Under the pieces are notes generated by a model, which was given only the letters and a program-made list of their open reading frames with translations, made no database searches and was not told where the DNA came from. A stretch of DNA of 64,000 bases, taken from positions 28,609 through 92,608 of the forward strand of contig JAGQON010000015.1 of NCBI GenBank assembly GCA_020427395.1, read 5' to 3'. Below are positions 9,242-15,935 of the stretch, piece after piece. Made by a program: the position numbers and the translations under genes. This DNA is from Phycisphaerales bacterium. Lineage in GTDB: Bacteria > Planctomycetota > Phycisphaerae > Phycisphaerales > UBA1924. Within the stretch, counting starts at the first letter, position 1, and every line of letters begins with the position of its first letter.

Positions 9242-11824
9242 ATGAACACCACCACACATACCATGCTCACACTGCTCGCGGCGATCTCTGCCTCGACTGC
9301 CAACGCACAGTTCTGCAACTTCGATGACGCGGTTTCGTACCAGCTCAGCGAAGACCCCAACTACATCGTCTCGGGTGATATCGACAATGACGGCGATATC
9401 GATCTGATCGTGGATTCCAACGGCCCCGGCGGCGACCCGACCACCATCCTATGGAACGATGGCAGCGGTGTGTTCAGCATCGGGCCCTCGCTTACCAGCG
9501 GCTGGGGCTTCGGCGAGGTCGCGCTGGGCGATATGGACGGCGACGGCGACCTCGATGTGCTGCGTTGCAACTACTTCTCCAACGGTGTCTACTTCTTTCG
9601 GAATACCGGTGGTGGCACATTTGATCCGGGCATTTTCTATGCCGGCGGTGGTGGGTGCGTCAGTGTCCTGTTCACCGATATCGACGGCGACAAGGATCTC
9701 GACTTCGTCACAGTGGATCACTTCGGAAGCCAGATCAGGCCCTACCGCAACATCAACGGGCTCGGGTTCACCTCCGTCGGGTTGTTCGCGGCCAATGTCA
9801 GCCCGTACGGCATGGACGCGGGTGACATCGACAACGATGGTGATCAGGACATCATCGTCGGCAACGAAGACTCGAACACCGTGACGGTACTCTACAACGC
9901 GGGCAACGGGACCTACCCGACACGGCAGGCATTTATCGTGGGTGAACGACCCGTCGAGGTGATCTTCGACGATTTGAACAACGATGGCAACCTCGATGTG
10001 GTCGCGACCGATTGGGACGGGCTCATGAGCCTTGGCAATACGGTGTCGGTCCTCATGGGCGACGGCTCCGGAAGTCTCGCCCCGCGTCAGACCTATACCA
10101 CGGGTGTCGCACCGAAGAGTGTACAGGCCGCGGATCTCAACAGCGACGGGTTTACCGACCTTGTTGTCGCGTGTCAGGTGGGCGATGTGATCTCGCTGCT
10201 GGCGGGCAACGGGGATGGGACCTTCGAACCTGCCCAGACCCTCGACAACGGCACCAACCCGATCAGTGTCGCGCTGGATGACTTCGATGGCGATGGTGCG
10301 ATCGACATCGCGTATGTCGACAATACATTCAGTCGTGTCTACACCATGAGCAACCAGTGTGATGTGCCGGTCGATCCACCGGTGCTAAGCGTCAACTGGC
10401 AGGTGGGCTATGACAACTCCTTCAATATCGATCGAGGAAGCCATGTCGTTGTGAACGATCAGGGAGAGGTCATCATCGCCGGCACGACATCGGTCAACAG
10501 CAACGAAGAAAACTTCCTCGTCGCCAAGTTCGATGCGCAAGGCAACCTGGTGTGGAGCGCGTCATACAACGGGGATGGCGACCACTACGATCAGCCGGGG
10601 TTTCTCGGCCTCGACCCCGACGGGAATATCTATGTCGCGGGACAGTCGTGGGGGAGCGGCTCGAGCGTGCAGTGGGCAGTGGTCAAGTACGACACGGACG
10701 GTAATCAGCTCTGGGTTCGCCGGTACGACGGCGGCAATCCGCAGGCGCAGCAGTACCCGCGCGGCTACGCGATCGGCCCCAACGGCGAGTTCGCCATGAC
10801 AGGATGGGCCCGTGATGCGACTTTCCTGAATGTGTTCTTCGCCGTTGTTTGCTACGACGCTATGGGTAACCAACTGTTCGATACCACCTTCCCAACCACG
10901 CACGCAGGCAGCGCCAGCGCCCAGGGCGAAGCGGTCACCTTTGACCCATCGGGCAATATCATCGCGACTGGCTACGGCTCCGATGACGATGAGTTCGGCA
11001 AGGAGATGATCACCGCGAAGATCAACCAGAGCGGGGTGGTGCTCTGGGAAGATGTGCTCGATCTCACGAGCGATACCTCACGCAACGAGACGCTCGCCCG
11101 AGCGATCACCACGGACAGCGCGGGCAATGTGTTTGTCGCCGCAACAGTCTCGGTCAACGGATTCAGCGACAGCGATGCCGCGGTCATCATGTACGGCGCG
11201 GACGGCACGCTGATTGATTCCGTGTTCGATAGTCGTCCAGGCAGCGTGACACCCCACGCGTTCACATGGATCGACTCGGATCAGGTTCTTCTCTCCGGCT
11301 TCGGTCCGCTGGGCGTATTCGCGGCGAGCTTTGATCCCGCCGGCAGTTTCGATTGGTCCGTTGATATCCAGAGCGTCTCGAACTCTGATAACAAGGCAGG
11401 GCATATCGCGCACAGCGATGACGGGTTCATCTACTTCATCGATGCGGATGGCGGAGATATCGTCGTCGAGCAATGGGGCACCGACGGCGTGTTCCAATCC
11501 CGTACACGGTTCGACTCTGGTCAGCCCTCGGAGTCGCCCGCCGGGATCGCGTCGGGCACCGGCGGACACCTGTATGTAGTAGGCCAGTACATGCCCGACA
11601 TCGTGAACCGGCAGGATGTGCTTCTCTACGACATTGTGGGTGATGCTGGCACGGGCTGTCTTCCCGATCTCAACAACGACGGCAACCTCGATTTCTTTGA
11701 TGTCAGTGCATTCCTCAATGCCTTCAACAGCGATAACCCAATCGCGGATCTGACGGGTGATGGGAATCTCGATTTCTTCGATGTGAGCGCATTCCTGAAC
11801 GCGTTCAACGCCGGCTGTCCTTAA
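9242..11824 (+). CDS. Secreted FG-GAP/VCBS plus SBBP propeller GC-type dockerin protein
   Basis: About 860 residues. Start 9242 gives a signal peptide MNTTTHTMLTLLAAISASTANAQ; the frame is open further upstream without a better start. The N-terminal half (about 40-370) carries seven or so VCBS/FG-GAP calcium-binding repeats (GDIDNDGDIDLIVDSNG, GDMDGDGDLDVLRCN, DDLNNDGNLDVVATDWDG, DDFDGDGAIDIAYVDN). The second half is an SBBP-like propeller (NFLVAKFDAQGNLVWSASYNGDGDHYD and similar). The end has DLNNDGNLDFFDVSAF, DLTGDGNLDFFDVSAF and NAGCP. Two different propeller types in one chain suggest a large extracellular binding or scaffold protein; that is inference. Confidence 0.87.
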   Translation: MNTTTHTMLTLLAAISASTANAQFCNFDDAVSYQLSEDPNYIVSGDIDNDGDIDLIVDSNGPGGDPTTILWNDGSGVFSIGPSLTSGWGFGEVALGDMDGDGDLDVLRCNYFSNGVYFFRNTGGGTFDPGIFYAGGGGCVSVLFTDIDGDKDLDFVTVDHFGSQIRPYRNINGLGFTSVGLFAANVSPYGMDAGDIDNDGDQDIIVGNEDSNTVTVLYNAGNGTYPTRQAFIVGERPVEVIFDDLNNDGNLDVVATDWDGLMSLGNTVSVLMGDGSGSLAPRQTYTTGVAPKSVQAADLNSDGFTDLVVACQVGDVISLLAGNGDGTFEPAQTLDNGTNPISVALDDFDGDGAIDIAYVDNTFSRVYTMSNQCDVPVDPPVLSVNWQVGYDNSFNIDRGSHVVVNDQGEVIIAGTTSVNSNEENFLVAKFDAQGNLVWSASYNGDGDHYDQPGFLGLDPDGNIYVAGQSWGSGSSVQWAVVKYDTDGNQLWVRRYDGGNPQAQQYPRGYAIGPNGEFAMTGWARDATFLNVFFAVVCYDAMGNQLFDTTFPTTHAGSASAQGEAVTFDPSGNIIATGYGSDDDEFGKEMITAKINQSGVVLWEDVLDLTSDTSRNETLARAITTDSAGNVFVAATVSVNGFSDSDAAVIMYGADGTLIDSVFDSRPGSVTPHAFTWIDSDQVLLSGFGPLGVFAASFDPAGSFDWSVDIQSVSNSDNKAGHIAHSDDGFIYFIDADGGDIVVEQWGTDGVFQSRTRFDSGQPSESPAGIASGTGGHLYVVGQYMPDIVNRQDVLLYDIVGDAGTGCLPDLNNDGNLDFFDVSAFLNAFNSDNPIADLTGDGNLDFFDVSAFLNAFNAGCP

Positions 11825-11855
11825 ACTGATCTATCAACTCGAAAGGCGGTAGGCC

Positions 11856-13256
11856 GTGCGTATCAATAACTCAATCAATCATCGATCGCTGCAAGGTTTT
11901 GGTCGACTCTCCGCGGTTCTCGGCCTTGCCGCGCTTCATGCGACAGCGGGTCAGCCGGAGATCACGCTGACCCGCATCGCTTCACCTGATTCACATGTTC
12001 GCCCTCTGGGCAACCGACCCTCGATGCACAACGGACTCGTCGCTTTCTACGGCTACCGTGGTGAGCTCTACGGCGAGGATGAGGTCATCGCTGTGGTCTC
12101 GCTCGATGCCCCGGGAGTGTTCAGCATCCTCGCTCAGGACGGCGACCCTCGCCCCGATGTGCCAGGTTCGGTCTTCAGCTACTTCGCAAATCCCGCGATT
12201 CATAATGGGCGAGTTGTCTTTCTTGGTGGCGAGTTTGGGACCCTCTCCAGCACATATACGGCACGGATCGATGATCCGTATACGCTCTATAACGATTCAG
12301 GCATCAACAACCCGGTGTATTCACACCTGGGTGTTTCTACACCGGCCTCCCAATCTGGCGTGGCTTTTATCGATTCGACGAACACCACCCATTTTCTCGG
12401 GCTGCGGAATACACCCCTGCCCTGCGGAACAGGGACATTCGGATTCGAGAATATCAACGGATTTCAGCATGTACCCCAGGGCGGTGATTACCTGATTTGG
12501 CCAGCCCGTGTCAACACGCTTGAGTACGACAGCAACGCCGTTGTTGCGTTCCACGCGCCAGCGGGTCAATTGAACTGCGTCGCAACCGGGCTTGATACGA
12601 TCCCGATTTTCGGCGGACCGTTCGGATACTTCAGCTACGCAGATACCGATGGGCAAGATGCCGTTTTCATCGGTTATGAGCCAACGGTGAGCTTTGATCG
12701 GTTTCAGGGGGTGTATCTGCGCGATCTCTCTGGCACCGGTGAGATCACACGCGTCATTGACACCGATATGGACGCGCCGGATGTCGTGGGAAGTTTCGGA
12801 CCCATCAATCATGTCACCTTCGACGATCACCTCATCATCATCGAGGCCTGCGCGGGCGGTAGCGGCGGCTGCGCTGAGTACGGCTTCTTTGGTTGCTTCC
12901 TTGAAAATGGGCAGCCCGGGGAAGTATTCAAGATCTTGACCACTGCCGATAGAATCGATGGGCGCGTGATAGGTGACCTCACCATGAGCCCAGCGGGTCG
13001 TGACGGGAATCAGTTCGTTTTCGATGTGCGTCACAATGTACAGGACGCCTCAGTTTATGTCGCCACGATCACGCGGGCTTCAGCAGGGTGCATCCCGGAC
13101 CTGACCGGTGACGGCGTGCTGGACTTCTTCGATGTGAGCGCGTTTCTCAGCGCGTACAACTCAATGAGTGCTCCAGCGGACTATACCGGCGACGGTGTCT
13201 TCAACTTCTTTGATGTGAGCGCGTTCCTCAATGCGTTCAACGCCGGCTGCCCCTGA
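11856..13256 (+). CDS. Secreted GC-type dockerin protein of unknown function
   Basis: A 466-residue protein starting at a GTG preceded by AAAGGCGGTAGG. The N-terminus is basic then hydrophobic (GRLSAVLGLAALHATAG), consistent with a signal peptide. The body has propeller-like strands (GLVAFYGYRGELYG, GRVVFLGGEFGTLSS, DAVFIGYEPTVSFDRFQGVYLRD) without a repeat family I can name. The C-terminus has DLTGDGVLDFFDVSAF and DYTGDGVFNFFDVSAF, ending NAGCP. It is the last gene of the 4.0-13.3 kb operon and is followed by an intrinsic terminator. Confidence 0.83.
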   Translation: MRINNSINHRSLQGFGRLSAVLGLAALHATAGQPEITLTRIASPDSHVRPLGNRPSMHNGLVAFYGYRGELYGEDEVIAVVSLDAPGVFSILAQDGDPRPDVPGSVFSYFANPAIHNGRVVFLGGEFGTLSSTYTARIDDPYTLYNDSGINNPVYSHLGVSTPASQSGVAFIDSTNTTHFLGLRNTPLPCGTGTFGFENINGFQHVPQGGDYLIWPARVNTLEYDSNAVVAFHAPAGQLNCVATGLDTIPIFGGPFGYFSYADTDGQDAVFIGYEPTVSFDRFQGVYLRDLSGTGEITRVIDTDMDAPDVVGSFGPINHVTFDDHLIIIEACAGGSGGCAEYGFFGCFLENGQPGEVFKILTTADRIDGRVIGDLTMSPAGRDGNQFVFDVRHNVQDASVYVATITRASAGCIPDLTGDGVLDFFDVSAFLSAYNSMSAPADYTGDGVFNFFDVSAFLNAFNAGCP

Positions 13257-13288
13257 TCGACTTCTGCTCCCATGCCCCATCCCCCATG

Positions 13289-13317
13289 ACCCGGTTGTTT
13301 CTGCTGCCGGGTTTTTG
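13289..13317 (+). terminator. Intrinsic terminator ending the first sigma-54 dockerin operon
   Basis: ACCCGG and CCGGGT form a 6-bp stem around a 12-base loop, followed by a run of five T. It is 32 bases after the stop codon and separates the operon from the next sigma-54 promoter. Confidence 0.65.
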
Positions 13318-13323
13318 TCTATC

Positions 13324-13350
13324 TCTGGCCATGGTGGTGAAATCTGGCCA
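13324..13350 (+). promoter_or_regulatory. Candidate enhancer (UAS) with two TGGCCA palindromes
   Basis: TCTGGCCA, 13 bases, TGGCCA: the same core and spacing as 3897-3923. The proximal palindrome centre is about 78 bases upstream of the sigma-54 element at 13425. The 13-base spacers of the two sites share no obvious sequence, so the shared palindromes are not simply part of a longer duplicated stretch. Confidence 0.55.
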
Positions 13351-13424
13351 CCACAGTTGGCTGCAATGGACCAGACAAAGAGTATAAATCGGATCTGAAG
13401 ATCCGCAAATGACGATATTGATCT

Positions 13425-13440
13425 TGGCATTTGGCTTGCA
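13425..13440 (+). promoter_or_regulatory. Sigma-54 (RpoN) promoter for the cytochrome-dockerin operon
   Basis: TGGCATTTGGCTTGCA fits TGGCAC-N5-TTGCA with one change (C to T at base 6, the same change as in the promoter at 3984) and exact spacing. Predicted transcription start is near 13452, 29 bases before the cytochrome start codon. Confidence 0.75.
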
Positions 13441-13480
13441 GTGATCTGTCAGGGTGCTCTGCACCCAGAAGGGGGTTGAG

Positions 13481-14710
13481 ATGAGTCAGCAGTATGAAAG
13501 CAAGACGACATCACGGCGGAGACAGGTTGTGTCACTCGCTGTCTGCGGGATCGCGGCCGCCAGCACACTTATGCTGGGCTTGGGCGACCCGCCCGAGCCT
13601 GAAGGGCCCGGCGGGGGGCAGTATGTGATCCTGGCCAACAACGATCTTGGCATGCACTGCATGATGCGGGATTTCTCGCATTTCATGATCCTACCGCCGT
13701 TCAACACAGTCCAGGCCGTGGTGATCAAGCGTGGCAATGATCCCGATGTCATCGACATCTCTGAAGGCAGCGATTTCACAGTCGATTTCAGTGTTCCCGG
13801 CAATACCCACTCGTCCACGAAGTCGAACTTCTGGGAGTACGATGAGGCGTTGCTCGGCGTCGACCTACCGCCTGACATCGGTCTGACCGGCAATGGCCTG
13901 AGCGGCCAACTTGAGGCGATGCAGCATAAGTGGGAAATCACCGGCGTGCCCATCACGCCGGAGGACGATGCCGGCCGAGTGAATCCATACCAGCTCGCCA
14001 AGCTCAGTGTCTATAAGGAAGGCACCGGGCTCGTCGCGCAGACGCAGACGGTGGTCCCGGTATCGTGGGAACTCTCGTGCAATGTCTGCCATGGCGACCC
14101 CTCTCCGGGCATGAATGTCGAGGTCGATGTGCTCCGTGACCATGACCGGTTGCACAACACGAACCTTGAGGCCAACCAGCCGGTATTCTGTGCCGCATGC
14201 CACGCCGACCCGGCCTTGGGAGCGCCCGGTCAGGCTGGGGTCTCGACTTTCTCCTCAGCAATGCATGGCGCACACGCCGACCGACTGGGTGATCTGCCCG
14301 CCAGCTTCGACAATCAGTGCTACGCATGTCACCCGGGGCGTCGAGCCCAGTGTCAGCGCGATGTGCATTCGTCTCGTGGGCTGGATTGTGTTTCCTGCCA
14401 CGGCGAGATGAGCGATGTCGGGGCACCGACACGCACTCCATGGGTCGATGAGCCCCGTTGTGCCGACTGCCACTCCCGCCCGGGATTCGAGTTCGAGCAG
14501 CCCGGCAAGCTATTCCGTGAGTCCGTCGGGCACGGCGGAGTCTCTTGCTTTGCGTGCCACGGCAGCCCTCACGCGATCACACCGGCCACAACCGAGACCG
14601 ACAACTTGCAGGCGATCCTGCACCAGGGATTCGCGGGGGTGATCTCCGATTGCACGGTCTGCCACACCCGCACACCCGACGAACCGTTCTTCCACAGCCG
14701 TGACGACTAA
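13481..14710 (+). CDS. Secreted seven-heme c-type cytochrome
   Basis: A 409-residue exported electron-transfer protein. Start 13481 is preceded by AAGGGGG at good distance. The N-terminus has a basic SRRR then hydrophobic QVVSLAVCGIAAASTLMLGL. Seven CxxCH heme motifs lie in the C-terminal half: CNVCH 190, CAACH 227, CYACH 270, CVSCH 283, CADCH 307, CFACH 336 and CTVCH 361. The first 180 residues (GGQYVILANNDLGMHCMMRDF and beyond) form a heme-free domain of unknown role. It has no dockerin module, unlike the genes around it, yet it shares an operon with two of them and has its own sigma-54 promoter. The redox partner is unknown; an extracellular or periplasmic electron-transfer role is inference. 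Confidence 0.9.
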   Translation: MSQQYESKTTSRRRQVVSLAVCGIAAASTLMLGLGDPPEPEGPGGGQYVILANNDLGMHCMMRDFSHFMILPPFNTVQAVVIKRGNDPDVIDISEGSDFTVDFSVPGNTHSSTKSNFWEYDEALLGVDLPPDIGLTGNGLSGQLEAMQHKWEITGVPITPEDDAGRVNPYQLAKLSVYKEGTGLVAQTQTVVPVSWELSCNVCHGDPSPGMNVEVDVLRDHDRLHNTNLEANQPVFCAACHADPALGAPGQAGVSTFSSAMHGAHADRLGDLPASFDNQCYACHPGRRAQCQRDVHSSRGLDCVSCHGEMSDVGAPTRTPWVDEPRCADCHSRPGFEFEQPGKLFRESVGHGGVSCFACHGSPHAITPATTETDNLQAILHQGFAGVISDCTVCHTRTPDEPFFHSRDD

Positions 14711-14724
14711 GAAAGGAGCATGAG

Positions 14725-15906
14725 ATGACGAACAAAGTACATGCAGTTTCGATCGCCCTGCTCCTTTGTGCCTCATCGCAGGCAATAGGGGCCGATGGGT
14801 ACAGCGTCAGCGATTTGGGAACCCTCGGCGATGCCGTCGCCGCGGCTGGTATCAACGAGGACGGCGTGAGTGTCGGGTACGCACTCGACCTGCTCTACCG
14901 CTACCACGGGTGGGTGAACACCAACGGGGTATTCGATCAGGTCACGGGCATGGGTATGAACGGGCAGGGGCAGATGCTCGGCATCAACGACTTCAACCGT
15001 TCGATCTTCGCGTCCTATATGCTGGGCATGCTCAGCACCAACGCCGCGATTTACGACGGCAGCATGCCCATGATGATCGGCATGATGATGCCGTGCGCCA
15101 TCAACAACAGCGACTTCATCGTGGGGTCTCGCTTCGTGACGGGCCCAACCGGGCTTCGTGAAGAGCAGGCCTGCTCCTGGCACATGATGAATGGAATCCA
15201 GGATCTGCCGGTGCTCAGCGGCGCGAGCAGTTCGATCGCCAAGGGGCTCAACGATGCCGGCTGGATCGTGGGTAGCTCGATCCTCCCGGGATCGCTCACG
15301 CCGACCGCGACCCTCTGGCACAATGGTGCGGCCAGTGATCTGGGTACGCTTGGCGGCAATATGTCGCAGGCCATCGCGATCAACGCGGCAAATCAGGCGG
15401 TTGGCATCAGTGAACTCGCCAACGGTGAGACCCACGCGTTCCGATTCGACCTCGATGCGAACGGCTCGGTGCTGGCCCGCGTCGATCTGGGATCACTCTC
15501 AGGTGGATATTCCATCGCGCTTGCGATCAGCGACGCGGGACAGATCGTTGGAACCTCCGGGAATCGGGCCGTGCTCTGGGAGAACGGTAAGCCGATCGAT
15601 CTCAACTCACTCATCCCGACGAACAGCGGGTGGGTGCTCAATAAGGCGACGGGTATCAATGAGTCCGGCCAGATCGTGGGCGTCGGCTCACTCGGCGGCG
15701 ACCCCTTCCGTGCGTTTGTACTGACCCCCACGGAAGGGTGCGTCGCCGACCTCAACGGGGACGGCGCGCTGGACTTCTTCGATGTCAGCACCCTGCTCAC
15801 CGCCTACAACAGCCAGGATCCGCTGGCGGATCTCAACAACGACGGACAGTTCAACTTCTTCGATATCTCGATCTTCCTACAGGCATTCCAGGCCGGCTGT
15901 CCCTGA
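14725..15906 (+). CDS. Secreted HAF-repeat GC-type dockerin protein
   Basis: A 393-residue protein with a strong ribosome site (AGGAG) before ATG 14725, only 14 bases after the cytochrome gene. A signal peptide covers about 1-22 (VSIALLLCASSQAIGA). HAF-type repeats fill the body: AAAGINEDGVSVGYALD, LGTLGGNMSQAIAINAANQAVGISE, IALAISDAGQIVGTSG, GINESGQIVGVGS. A methionine-dense stretch, including GSMPMMIGMMMP, lies near residues 75-120. The end has DLNGDGALDFFDVSTL, DLNNDGQFNFFDISIF and the variant end QAGCP. Function unknown. Confidence 0.85.
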   Translation: MTNKVHAVSIALLLCASSQAIGADGYSVSDLGTLGDAVAAAGINEDGVSVGYALDLLYRYHGWVNTNGVFDQVTGMGMNGQGQMLGINDFNRSIFASYMLGMLSTNAAIYDGSMPMMIGMMMPCAINNSDFIVGSRFVTGPTGLREEQACSWHMMNGIQDLPVLSGASSSIAKGLNDAGWIVGSSILPGSLTPTATLWHNGAASDLGTLGGNMSQAIAINAANQAVGISELANGETHAFRFDLDANGSVLARVDLGSLSGGYSIALAISDAGQIVGTSGNRAVLWENGKPIDLNSLIPTNSGWVLNKATGINESGQIVGVGSLGGDPFRAFVLTPTEGCVADLNGDGALDFFDVSTLLTAYNSQDPLADLNNDGQFNFFDISIFLQAFQAGCP

Positions 15907-15935
15907 TCAAGTTCTTCATACACTGAAAGCAACCC

